A DNA stretch of 64,000 nucleotides from Henckelia pumila (lineage: Eukaryota; Streptophyta; Magnoliopsida; Lamiales; Gesneriaceae): positions 127,690,375 to 127,754,374 of the forward strand of contig NC_133121.1 in assembly GCF_033568475.1 (NCBI RefSeq), in the 5' to 3' direction. Below are positions 32,983 through 44,512 of this stretch, piece by piece; positions within the stretch are counted from its first letter, which is position 1, and each line of letters begins with the position of its first letter. The translations under genes were made by a program, and so were the position numbers. Below the pieces are notes generated by a model, which was not told the DNA's origin, made no database searches, and was given only the letters and a program-made list of their open reading frames with translations.

Positions 32983-35396
32983 ATGAGGCCGATTTTCTGT
33001 GGAAATTTTGAGTACGAGACTAGGCAAACGGACTTGGAGCGATTGTTTTCAAAATATGGAAGGGTTGACCGCGTCGACATGAAATCTGGTACTCTCCTAA
33101 AGGAGATTCAGTTTGTTTTGTGGATCGATTTATTAAAATCAGAGGCGCTTTCTGTTTAATTCGAAGACGTTTTAGTTTGTTTTGTGGATCGATTTATTAA
33201 AATTGGAGGATTTGTCTGTTCAATTCTTATTGTTCACGCCGATTCATCATTTTCTGTTTGATATATGTAGTCTTTCGAAGTGATTTAATTTATTTATTTT
33301 TAATCGAACGATTGAAGTGTTATTTCTGTTCTCTGTAGCACCCGCTCGTAGCTAGGGTCGCTCTATCTTTATTGAGGAGATGAATAGTAGAACACATATT
33401 TGGTGTGTGGTTGATGCATATTTGAAAGTATTTTTTTCTTGGGTTTCTTGATATTTAATTCACAGTAATTAGAACAGATCCTATAATCTATTCTTTTTAG
33501 ATTTGTTCTAACTTCGTGAGACTGGTATGGTAGTTGGTATGGTGTTATTAAACGTACACCATGCAGTAGCTGAGGCCAATAAACAAATGATAAGTTGTCT
33601 AATGACATTGCACCTGAAACCTTGATGAATTTACTTCTCTAAATGTGAGAGTGAGTAAATTCATTGCCTTGACACATTGAAAATGAAATGGCAGGACATT
33701 CAAATATTTGTCCGGGAAGATCTCCGTATTTAAGTGTTTGTTTTGACGCAGGAACATTTGCTAAAGGAAAATGAGCTTCTATACCGGCTTGCAGTCTTCT
33801 CTGCAATAAAAACTTCTAATGCCAAGGCTACCTAACTGCTTACTGCTCTCCTTATGGCAGATGGAAACATTCTACATATCTATCACCCATCTTCCCTTTG
33901 TCTTTCTTGAATGCTTAAAGTTGCTCTCTCACCAGAATGGTAATGGTGAGGTCTATGAATTCATCATGTCATGCCTACCTTTAATGATAAGGGTTCAATG
34001 TGTCAAGTTCATCATCTCATGCCTACCATCAGTAATGATAAGGCGATCAATGAGGTCTAGCTTGCCATTTCTTCAATGTACTGAAACTCTGTGCCCTGAA
34101 ATTGATGAAGCATGCTTAGCAATGACTACTGAGGCCTGACACAATGGATCTAGCCTTTACTTGCCTTCATCATAATTCGTCTTGCTTTAGTTCTTCATGC
34201 AATGCCTCTACATCCTTACTTTCATCAGAACCTTCGCATATTTGCAGGTGTTGTATGTTATTTTATTATCTGCCAGGAAATTTATCCTGACTCAGCTGAT
34301 GCAAGTTTTCATGTGAGGCCTCAGTGAGATGGTTTTATACCTTGCCACTTCTTCTCATGCTTTTTCTCCTCTGCAGGATTTGCTTTTGTTTATTTTGAGG
34401 ATGAACGTGATGCTGATGATGCCATCCGTGGTCTTGACAACATCCCCTTTGGGTATGACAGGCGCCGCTTGTCAGTAGAATGGGCAAGGGTATGCTTTCT
34501 TCTAAATAAGTTTATAAATTTTAATTCACTGGATGGGGATTTGTTCAGCATGATCCAGTTGAAGCTTTTATGTTAAGAACATCGTATTATTTAATGTTAT
34601 TATCGTTTCAACAGGGTGAACGTGGTAGGCATCGTGACGGGAGAGCAGCAAACCAGAGACCTACTAAAACGCTCTTTGTTATCAACTTTGATCCTGTGCG
34701 GACTAGGGACCGGGATATAGAAAGACACTTTGAGCCTTATGGGAAGGTACTCAATGTCCGTGTTCGCCGGAATTTTGCATTTGTGCAATTTGAAACCCAG
34801 GAAGAAGCCACAAAGGCTTTGGAATGCACACACATGAGGTATGTTTAACGGTGGAGTTGGTTTGTGATTGTATCTGTATCTTATAGCATAACTAATTCAT
34901 GCTTTGACTAAAATGTTTACATCTTTGTTGCTGACAAATTGTGCTGTGAATTTGCAGTAAGGTACTAGACAGGGTGGTTTCTGTTGAATATGCCCTGAGA
35001 GATGATGATGAGAGGGGGAGTGGAAGAAACAATAGCCCCAGAAGGGAATTTGGGAGGCGCGGAGGGAGTCCTCACCAGAGATCACCAAGTCCAGGGTTTC
35101 GCCGGAGTCGACCAAGTCCTGATTATGAGCGAGCTAGAAGCCCGGTTTATGACAGGTATAATGGGCCTTCATTTGACAGAGCCAGGAGTCCAGAATACGC
35201 AAGATACCGGAGGTAAATGAATCCCAGGAAGTACTTACTTTGTTGCTGGTAGTTCTATGGTGTTTTCTATTTTTTCCCAAAATGGTCCGAACCTTTGCTG
35301 CATCACTAGCAATTTTATAAAGCATTTTTTACACGACTACTTGTGTGGTTACTTGTTCCGTGTTCCTTCTACAGTAGGTCACCCGTTCGAAGGTAA
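32983..35396 (+). CDS. RS31: RS-type SR splicing factor, RS31-like, 239 aa
   Basis: Coding exons 32983-33088, 34377-34489, 34615-34838, 34958-35212 and 35375-35396 join in frame with GT-AG introns. A further intron (32846-32962) is inferred in the 5' untranslated region. RRM1 is split by the first coding intron, with RNP2-like IFCGNF and RNP1 [11 protein letters not shown]2 has LFVINF and RNFAFVQF. The tail (about residues 165-239) is rich in Arg-Ser/Ser-Pro ([14 protein letters not shown]) and ends RSRSPVRR. Two RRMs, no Zn knuckle and a short RS tail fit the plant-specific RS subfamily (RS31/RS31a). It would act in the nucleus in splice-site choice. The first coding intron is 1,288 bases, far longer than the others; in Arabidopsis RS genes this intron is the known place of regulated alternative splicing. 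RS31a is the alternative name. Confidence 0.9.
33089..34376 (+). other. Long first coding intron of the RS31-like gene
   Basis: This intron divides RRM1 between GTACTC and TTCTCCTCTGCAG. Inside are further good acceptor-like sites, for example TTGACGCAG at about 33745 and ATATTTGCAG at about 34245, that could give longer mRNAs with early stop codons. Such alternative forms are documented for plant RS31 genes; in this window they are inferred only from sequence. Confidence 0.5.
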
Positions 35397-37047
35397 AAGG
35401 CTTAATGGGGTGCTAGCCGCTATGCAAATGGAGGTTGATTTTCTATTTTGATGTGGTAGCATGTAATATTCTACTTCCTTCGCGATGAAAGTATGGGAGA
35501 ACGAACTTGGGCATAATTCCTCCATTTGTAACTCTAATTGAAATGGTTCCGATGGTCTGCCAGGATCTTATACTTGGAAACGTGTGATGGAGTTTCTATT
35601 ATGCCATTTGCTTTTGGTAGTTTTTCTGGAATCCCATGTTTTATATGATGAATTTTGTGTCATCTGAGTGAAAGGTTAAAACAAAGAAGTACTTTTGAAT
35701 CTTAAGAAGCGTAAGTAGTGTGGGATTGAAGTTTTAATATTTTAAGTAAAAGCTCAATAGTTCTTCCTAGAAACAATCCAATTACTATCCAAACACTATC
35801 TTAGTAGAGCACGAAATTGGTTCCATGATGGATGATAAATCTGTTGGAGGATAAACACAATCGCAGCGTTTGATTTTTCATCCAAAAATCCTTCCCTTTT
35901 CTGAAAATGTTCTTCCACTTTCAATCTTATTCCCGACTTCTTTTTCTTCTTTTTCTTTTTTTCCTTTTTTTTTTTAAAAAAATGACAACCAAAGGATACA
36001 CTTACAAGTCTCAATACGGTCCTTGTTATGTCATTGATTTAGATTTTAGCTATTTCAACATTTTCGAAAAAATGTTTTTATATAAATTCTAGAATTTATT
36101 TATCGCTAAATAATTCGAATATTTCTTCAAAAAAAAAAATAATAACTCGAATATAATGTAATAATATAGTACCTTCCAAATGTTGTAATCTTTAATAGTT
36201 CCAACATAATTTATTCGTGTATCCATCGATTAGAATATACAGAATTTTCATTAAAAAATACTTGTTTTTTGTGTTTGTCTTGTGGAATTTATATCAATTT
36301 TTTAAATACACGTTTCAAGTGGACCAAGTGACGCTTTAAATAATTATTAGGATCGACTTGGTGCAACTTTTCGTGGTCCATGCTAAGTGGCATTGTCCAC
36401 AGCGCTTGCAAAGAAAATAAGCACGCTATGATACTCATCTCTGTACGACTAAGTATTAATTACTTGATGAACTCATTATTGAAAGAGTTATTAATGGATT
36501 TGGTGCCAAATGTATAACTAATTATTTATTTGAAGAAGTATTATATAATACTATGACATTACATCAGTTCTATGTGAAATCTACAATTAATTGACACAAA
36601 CAAAATTTATGCAAAATTTATTTATCTCGGGGTATTGTCTTCCCCAAATATATTCATTACATTTGAAGATGTAATTTTTTAAAGTTCACTAAGCCCCGTT
36701 TTCAAATTTTCCATGTCCAAGCCAACATTGACTTCTTCTCGTGAAATTCAATCAAATATTGCTGATGAAACGCTAAAATTTATATAGCGTTATCTTCTCC
36801 AACAACTTTATTCTCTGTTTCCCACAATTTGACTTCAACGTTTTCACTGTTTGATATCAATGTTCCCTTTGACAAAAAATGCATGCATAAATAACTTTAC
36901 ACCAAGTAGTTGAGGTTTCATCAATTTTGACTTGGAAACACAAAATTCTTCAAGTGAAATCGATAAAAAACGAAATTCATCCACTTTCCATTAAACCGAA
37001 ATATATTTGTACAGGTTGGTTGAAGAAGCACATTAATATTGGAAAGG
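35397..37047. other. Gene-free spacer between two convergent genes
   Basis: Holds the 3' ends of the RS31-like gene (from the left) and the Yippee-like gene (from the right). AT-rich, with homopolymer runs near 35940-35980 and 36130. No further gene or element recognised. Confidence 0.5.
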
Positions 37048-37573
37048 CTACTGATTTCCAAAGACAATCTTGAACTTTTCGAGCACAAACTTTCCTTCCT
37101 TGTACTTCTCAGAATTCTCGTAAGCCTTTTCATACTTCCATCCCAACGCCTCCCCGCAGTCGCCGCAGTGGACGTCCGCCACCATGTGAAGTCCCGTCAT
37201 CAGCTGCCGGTCTTCTTTCGGCCCCGAAAGCACGTTCATCGCGTGTGAAAACAGAAAAGCTCTCCCTTTTCTCGACTGATGATGATCAATCACAAAAGTG
37301 AAAAAAAAAAAAAAAAAAAAAAAAATATTCATTTGGTCAAAACAGAGTCGAATAATCGAAACTGATTGATTGAGCCAGATGATATTGAAGATCAATGGTT
37401 TTTTTATTTTTTTTAATGGAGAGAAGACAAAGATACACACACACATATTATATATGTAAGTATGAGAATTGCTTCACCTGAAAGCCTTTTGAGACGATAT
37501 CATCATGAAAAGCAACGGGGTTCCTGCATCTGTAGCAGCTGTAAAACCTCGGACCGATCAAATTATCATCCAT
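37048..37573 (-). CDS. Yippee-like zinc-binding protein, 107 aa
   Basis: Two coding exons, 37478-37573 and 37048-37275, join in frame across a 202-base intron with GT-AG ends (the intron carries a long T run on the coding strand). The protein starts [20 protein letters not shown]. The two CXXC pairs of the Yippee domain are Cys13/Cys16 and Cys69/Cys72. Conserved phrases [20 protein letters not shown] and [10 protein letters not shown] lie between and after them. Yippee proteins are small, conserved eukaryotic zinc-binding proteins; in human cells YPEL5 is part of the CTLH/GID ubiquitin ligase, while the role of most plant members is not established. Length is at the short end of the plant range. 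The start was chosen because it gives the complete domain with the exon boundary after FQ. Confidence 0.9.
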
Positions 37574-39456
37574 TTTCCAAAATATGTGCAAGAAATTGTA
37601 TTAAAGAATGTTGTTGTAGGTCAGTGGCAGAGTATAGGTAGAGCAAATGGATTTATCTGTCAGCGTCAATATATACATCATTATATGGCAAATATTTTTC
37701 TCGCAACAAATTATAATATTTGTTTAACGTGGATACATTAATTTCGGGGCAAATTTATGATAATGAGCGAGGAAAAAAAAATAATAGTTGATGAGCAAAG
37801 CAAACGTATATTAGATAATATAAAAATATAGTGATGATTCCGAGCAAGTTGACGGCGTTATTATAATCAAGTAAAATTTGGCCTCGAAAGTGACATGGGA
37901 TTTTGCATTATTCAAAGGATTACATTACTATCTTAATATTTAATTTAATTAATTAAAAATATATCTTCTTTAATAACTCACTCTTAATTAATTTAGTGAA
38001 ACCCAAAATAAATTTACATTTATGCCTACTTTTTTCTTTTTTATCCGAATTTTTTTTATACCTACTGACAATTTCTCTTTCTTATTGATAATTTGAACAT
38101 TTTACTAACGTATCATTTCTTTTTCAATCTTCCATACTATCTTAATCTATATTTTTAAATTCAATCGTATCTTTATCTATCTTTTTAAAATTGTAAATTA
38201 GATTGTCTATCACTTTTAAAAGAGTGTTTGCAATAGATTATACTTTTGTAGAATTGATTAAATTTATACATTATAAAAAAAAGTGAGAAAAAATGGTAAA
38301 TAAGTGATTATAGTGATTTTATGACTAACATTTTTATTAAAATCACTTTTGGAGAATCATAATCATATGACTAGCTTTTGGATTTCAATTAAGTTAAGCA
38401 TAAGCTAACACATATTCTAGATATAAGAAACACACAAAAATGATTTTTTATGCCAAAATCTAACAATTACCTTTTTTTTAGTGATTGCAAACACTCCCTT
38501 AATAATATCCTCTTTCTTTGAATATTCAGTACTATATTTAACTGCATTTTAGATTCAACCTTATCCTTATTTATATTTTTAAATTAAATTTTTAGATAAA
38601 TTAGATAGCATATTATTTTGAAAAATAAATAAATTATCAACTTCAGATAAATATTTCAATTGTGTTGCGTGTGAAAAATCACTAAATGCAAAATGTTTAC
38701 AAGATGAAGAAATGACTTTGGAGGTACACAAAAACCTCGCAAATAATTGATGTCACATTCAACGGTTCCGGCTTATTATGATCTAACTTGTTTTCATGAA
38801 GGGCGGATATGGATCATGGTGGTTAACTTTATTGTCCGCACATGAGGATTTGTTTTCCCTAAATTTGGAGTGCAAGAGGTGACCATTATAAAGTGCACAA
38901 CCCATTGGCCATATAAATCAAACATCAATTGTTATCTAATTTTAATATGAAAAAAGTTGGGAAAGGAGTGGTGGTGTACCAATTTCATCATTTTCAAATT
39001 GAAAAAGTACAGTGCAAATGAGTCATAGATCAATCTCACCAAGTGGACTAGTAGATTACCTCACAGACTTGAGATAGGCTCATTTTAAACTCACAAACAT
39101 ATTTGCTAACACAAATCGCGATATTGGCTTTCGAGTTCTTGTCAAAAAGCTCAACCTGATAAAAACCCATGTTTGGTATCATTTTTTTTCTTGTAGTGCA
39201 TGCGTGGAAAACTGCAGAATAACAAGTATGTACAATCTCATAAAACACAGCGTAATGGTAGTCTACAACGGAAGCCGCATCCAAACAAGTTCCGGAAGGC
39301 TCCTCACTTGCCAACAAAAGAGAAGAAACAAAATGCAAAAGGGGGGAAAATAGGGGGAGGGGGGGGGGCCGCTCACCAGAAATCTTCAACCTGGAAATTT
39401 TAAAACTTGGATACGAATATGCAAAAGTAATTAGCAAACTAACCGCCATTCCTTGT
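37574..39456. other. AT-rich spacer with one MITE
   Basis: Contains the upstream region of the Yippee-like gene, a MITE at 38222-38496 and the 3' flank of the kinase gene. A G-rich run lies at 39340-39370. No other gene is seen. Confidence 0.5.
38222..38496. mobile_element. MITE, family B (GTGTTTGCAA ends), copy 1
   Basis: About 275 bases with inverted ends GAGTGTTTGCAAT and ATTGCAAACACTCC. A second, shorter member of the same end type lies in the MYB intron at 63559-63662. Similar ends occur in plant hAT-type MITEs, but no clear 8-bp duplication was seen. Confidence 0.6.
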
Positions 39457-42400
39457 TCAATGAAAACCCACTTTCTTTTTTGTTATCCATCTCTTCTTGG
39501 TCGTCTCCATGGCCTCGTGCCTCATCCTGGAAAGCTCTTGAAACCATTGTTGGTATTGTGATTCAATGGCATCAAGCTCCAATTTCAAATGAGTTTCAGG
39601 ATCTGCATCAAGCAGAGTCAAACTCGAGCAACTGCTTGTTAGGCTCCCAGCTTTGGAAACTCTTCGTAGCTGGTCCAGCGATGGACATTCTAAACTGCTA
39701 TTTCCAAATTCATGCATTATACAGTCGTAATATAAATCCCGAAACTCCATCTCAGAGACTTCTCCATTACAATCTTTAGAAACATTCTCATTTTTTATTG
39801 AAGAGACTTCACCTGAAGCCTCATAAGTCAGGGATCCATCTGAAAATTTGTCGTCTCTTGTAGGCATCAAACATGGAGACGTAATAAATGCCCCATAAGA
39901 TGACACAAAACTGGAATCCCTAGACAAATCAGCCCGATCATGCTGTCGTTGTTGACAAATTTGAGGATCCATTTGAAATTCAGACCCATCACCTTGTTTG
40001 ACCATTAACTCAGTTGGACAATCAGGTGGTGATCTCTCCCACTGATCTCTCATCAATGTTAGGCCGCTTGCACTTATCTCCCCACTGGAGTGACTATCAA
40101 ATGAAGGCTTCCAGTTAGGTAAGATTCTTACTATTAGGAAATCGATGAAGTCAGCAATGAAAGCAACATCATGGTCTTTTAACTCTAACTGCTCAACCAT
40201 CTCTGCTGCAACTGCAAGTGCTGTGTCTGAATCAAGGTAGAAAAGAAAATGTATATTTCTCACACGGCCTGCATTAAAAAACAAAATGCCTCTCAATCCA
40301 GATTTGCAAAAGTAGTTTGGTCCTAGTACACATCACTCTTCTTTTAACATGCACCTTTCGATGATTCAAAGAATTGTTGGTCTGACGTTAAATACACGAG
40401 GGGCAATAAATCAAACAGTATTTGCCATATGGGAAATATTTTCCAATGCGGCATAGAACAGACCAAATGGTGTAGAAAAACTAGGCAATTTCATACTTAC
40501 CACCCTGATCAGCAATGCGAAGGGTTAATGAAATGGAGTTGTTATCATTTTTCTTCCCCTTCAACCTAAATTCATTGTTATCGTGTAAACGTTGAAACTC
40601 CAGCACAGAAGAACTAGGGGTCATGCAATTAGAATCCGAACTCACGGGCAGTGTATATTCAGAATCTATATCCATAGAACTAGGACCACAGTTCATTAAT
40701 CTCACAGAATGAGGAACTTCTCTTGGTACGTGTAATGAATCACGAGGGCTTTCTTTTGCATGATTAATTTGAAGAAACGGGTCTTTAAGAAGTTCCTTTG
40801 CAGATAACCTTTGAGAAGCTGGAACCAAACATTTCTCTATGAATTCTTTGACTTCAGGAGAAGCCACCTTGCCAAGAGAAGCAGGTTTGATACCCTACCA
40901 AAATGGTATACCTTAGGTTACTTTGGCATAATCTGTCACAATGCAAGATCCAAAGAAAATAGGTGAACTTACAGATGTAACTTTCCTATATATTTGAGCT
41001 GGATTTTTGCATTCAGCGTAAGGATATTCCAAAGCAACCATTTCCAGCATGCACATTCCAAAGGAATATATGTCAACTAGTTCATTATATTCCTCTTCGT
41101 AAAGCTCTGGAGCCATGAATTCCGGTGTTCCTGACAAAACAACTCAGGAAGTAAGCACTTCTGATACTGTTCATTTCAGTTGTAGAAGTAGGAACATGGC
41201 AGTATACCAATGACACTCTTAGCAGTAGGCTGCTGCATGATGGTTGCCAATCCAAGGTCCCCAATCTTAACTTCCCCACAGTTACCATTAACAAGAATGT
41301 TGTCACATTTCAAATCCCTGTGAATTACAGGGGGGTTTTGACTGTGAAGATAGTCTAAGCCTCGAAGAATCTGCCTCGCCCAATTCTTTATAGCCTTCAT
41401 ATCCACGCTTCTATGCTTTTTACGGTATCTAACAGACAAAGTACAATATATTGGTTCAAACAAATACGATGAATGATGCCACTGGCAACAAGAAAAGAAA
41501 AGAAAGAAAACAACAATGCGTACTGTCTTAGGCTTCCAGAAGTGAAAAGCTCGGTGATCATATTAATGGTCTTTTTCTTGTCATCAATCCATGCATCATA
41601 AAACTTGATAATGTTTTCATGCTTCAGTTGTCTAAGAAGATGCACCTCAGAGTATAATTTTTCCAAATCTTCAGGTGAGCGCAACACATCGTCCATCTTC
41701 ACTCGGTTCCACGCGCATTCTATCCCATCCAGCCGGTCAAATGCCTTATAACTACAGAAAATTTCATTCACTAAAAGCAAAAGAATTTTCTCTCCATTGT
41801 CTCTACTGTTGTCAATTAAAAGGCACAAGGAAAAAAAAAGGTGAAGTTGAAGTATTAAACACATACACAGTCTTGAATGCACCCTTGCCCAGGACTTCAT
41901 TACACTGCAAAATGAGGCCATGAAGGTCAAGTGAGTATGTGCATTAAGCAACAATAACTCAAAGTCAAAATGAAAAATGTCGATCACATACATGAAAGTT
42001 AAAACTCCAGTCATTTGATCATATAAAGTCAGATATTGAAGTTGAGCATCGTTACTCCATCGCACACTTTATTTAAGAGCCACAATTTTGAAGTTGAATA
42101 CAAAGAATAAACAATATTTCAAGAAAACATATCATTGAAATAAACCAAATTGACCACAGGATGAAGCAAAATCCATGGCACAAGAAACTCAATCTGATCA
42201 TTTTTTAGCAGATAATACAGTCTGATCATTTTTTAGCAGATAATACAACAATGGGGCATCCACAGGGACTTTACCATCTGGTAACTATTAAGGAAAGATT
42301 ATTAAAAGGACCATAAGCTCGGGACAAAAAGATATGAAACTAATACTATGCTATCGTCGCACGCGCACAACGCATGACTTCTAAAAAGGAGCAATTTTAA

Positions 42401-42615
42401 CACCAAGAAACACAAAACTAGCACCAGTATTGCAAATGCAGAAAGGTGGATAGGTGCGGAAAAAAAATTACCCTAACGTATCGAGCCCGAGGACATGTCT
42501 CCAAATAATCGACATCTGCCTGATCAGAACCACCACAATTCACAGAATAACCTGAAAAATTCTCGCTACAATTTCCTATGGAAGGAGGGAATCCAAAACC
42601 CCCGCTGGTGTTCAT
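39457..42615 (-). CDS. WNK (with-no-lysine) protein kinase, 664 aa
   Basis: Seven coding exons, 42472-42615, 41867-41904, 41524-41751, 41208-41428, 40973-41130, 40501-40894 and 39457-40268, join in frame at GT-AG introns. The kinase domain starts near residue 49. As in all WNKs the usual beta-3 lysine is replaced (AWNRV, Asn76) and the catalytic lysine sits in the glycine loop ([10 protein letters not shown], Lys59). The catalytic loop is HRDLKCDN (Asp175), followed by GDLGLA (Asp194) and [11 protein letters not shown]. An OSR1-C-like domain lies at about 371-420 ([20 protein letters not shown]). The tail of some 240 residues contains a late coiled-coil-like segment ([20 protein letters not shown]). 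Plant WNKs are Ser/Thr kinases linked to flowering time, clock, abscisic acid and osmotic responses. The exact orthologue is not decided. Residue 49 is Cys where many relatives have Tyr. Confidence 0.93.
42196..42251. repeat. 28-bp tandem duplication in the first WNK intron
   Basis: Two adjacent copies of a 28-base unit containing TGATCATTTTTTAGCAGATA lie in the intron 41905-42471, between coding exons 1 and 2. It looks like a recent replication slip with no evident function. Confidence 0.75.
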
Positions 42616-43485
42616 CGCGGTAAAAAACAGCAACAGCGGCAGCAACCACAACAAAAGTAAATCAGCAGAAGCAAAAACAACCCAAAAACCAAAGAGAAAA
42701 AACAAAGGCTGCCTAAGAATCAAAGGAGGGCAGTTTGGTAAACAGAGGTTCGCGCTTTTCCGTCGGAAAATGCCTCTGACGCAATGCAGTAACAACCGAA
42801 GAGCGATTGCACGGGATCGAATCGGGTTTGCCATTTCCAAATCTCATTTGCGGTAACATCTAGAGCCGACACATCGCCAAGATTCCTCAAGAAAAATGTT
42901 TGCGACGCTAATTTGCAGAAAGATCCGTGGAGACACCGATTAGAACATGCGCTTCGTGTCATCGACGTGAAACCAATGTCCATTATATACATCTACAACT
43001 AATGCTACGATTCTAATGATCAAAATAATATCTGATCACGATTCATCAGTTCACTCATTCATGGAAAAAAATATATATATACACTAAACCTGAATTCGTA
43101 CGATCCTTTCGATCCAAACCCAATTCTAAAAATGAAACCTTTTTCCAGAAAGAACAAAAAAGAAAAAGAAATGATATTTTTGTCTTGGTTGTGGGGTTAG
43201 GGGATTATAATAGTAAAGGGGAGGAAAGGGAACGAAAAATCATGGGAAATTTTGGTAGTTGGAATGAAATTTGAAGGGCATGTAGATGAACAGACGGAAT
43301 TATTGTTATTATTATTATTTTATCTTTAAAAGAAGAAAAAGAAAAAGTGGAAAAAAGAAAATGAATTTGAAGCCGGAGGAGGCGGAAGAACAGACACTTG
43401 TGCGGCGTTGGGGGCTGCTCGCTTCATCATTTTGGCCGTCGGCCATATGCGATCATATGTCATTTTTTATGCTAGTTAATTTTAT
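42616..43485. other. Upstream region of the WNK gene
   Basis: Probable 5' untranslated and promoter sequence of the minus-strand kinase gene, with TTA repeats near 43300 and A-rich runs. No separate gene is supported. Short open frames opposite exon 1 are shadows. Confidence 0.45.
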
Positions 43486-44502
43486 GATTAAAATTTAATT
43501 TGGTATACGAACTATTGGTTAAATGTTAAATTGATACACAAACTTTTGTTAATGACTTAATTGGTACATCTTCGCCGAATTCCGATTAATTTCCGGCGAT
43601 ATTTATGTAAAATGTCCAATTTGCCCTTTATTACAAAAAATGCATATTTTATTTTAGATTTTAATTAGATATATTTGTATATTATATTTTGTATGTAAAA
43701 ATTAATTTGATTAAAATTTTTATTTGTACATAATATTTATTATATTAGATAGATTATATATTTCAACAAGAAGGATTAGATAAATTATATTAAGACATAC
43801 AATATCTAAATAATTAAAAATAAATAAATTGATACCATATAAAATAAATAAATATTTTTTTTAGCTAAATTTCTGATTTTTGTATACATAATTTGCTCGA
43901 TAATATTTTGAAAAAAATTATTAAATAAATAGTGATTGTAATAAAATATTTTTTTAATATTTTAACTATGTAAAAATTTATTGAATATATATTTTAATAA
44001 AAATATTATGTAAGTTTTGCTAAAAATTAATTTTACATTTCAAATCATATTTATAAGAAAAATTCATCGAAACACCAATTAAACTTCGCTATAACGTGCC
44101 ACAATTTTTTAATCAACGAATAAAAATGTGAATTGCGTTAGTTTGAAGATTTACCCGGTGCGCACCAAAAAAAAAGCGGCTGCGTGTTTCCACGTTATTA
44201 AAATAAATAAATAAAAAATTGAAAGTTTAATTAAACACAATAATTTTATAAGAGAACATGACTAATAAAAAAATTAAAAGTCGTTTTCGATTCTTATTAT
44301 GGACAAAAATGATGAAACTGATTTTAAAACTATAAAATAATATTAATGTTTTAACTAATTTGTATTATCAAAAGACTATTATACCCTTTTTCATCACAAT
44401 TTGATCAAAATCAGGTGAACATGTACCAATTAAGTCATTAACAAAAGTTCGTGTACCAATTTGACATTTAACCAATAGTTCATGTACCAAATTAATTTTT
44501 AC
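43486..44502. mobile_element. Mutator-type non-autonomous DNA element, 10-bp duplication
   Basis: A 1,017-base element with long terminal inverted repeats of roughly 80 bases (left GATTAAAATTTAATTTGG, right end CCAAATTAATTTTTACTC). It is flanked by the perfect 10-base direct repeat TTAATTTTAT (43476-43485 and 44503-44512). Long inverted repeats and a 9-11 bp duplication are Mutator features. No transposase is encoded. It carries a fragment of a SINE 3' end at 44147-44190, so it has itself been a target. It lies about 0.9 kb upstream of the WNK start codon. Confidence 0.85.
44147..44190 (+). repeat. SINE 3'-end remnant inside the Mutator-type element
   Basis: GATTTACCCGGTGCGCACC, followed by an A run and GCGGCTGCGTGTTTCC, matches the 3' part of tRNA-type SINEs and resembles the end of the copy at 32144-32358. 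Only this end is recognisable. Confidence 0.5.
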
Positions 44503-44512
44503 TCTTAATTTT

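Noticed and set aside
33819-34139. 106-codon open frame within the RS31-like gene
   Set aside because: It lies in the long first coding intron and has no RRM or RS features. It is intron sequence unless RNA data show otherwise.
42616-42992. Upstream in-frame extension of the WNK protein (open frames to 42992)
   Set aside because: The start at 42615 gives the usual short WNK N-terminus. The upstream frames show no kinase-related sequence and fit a 5' leader.
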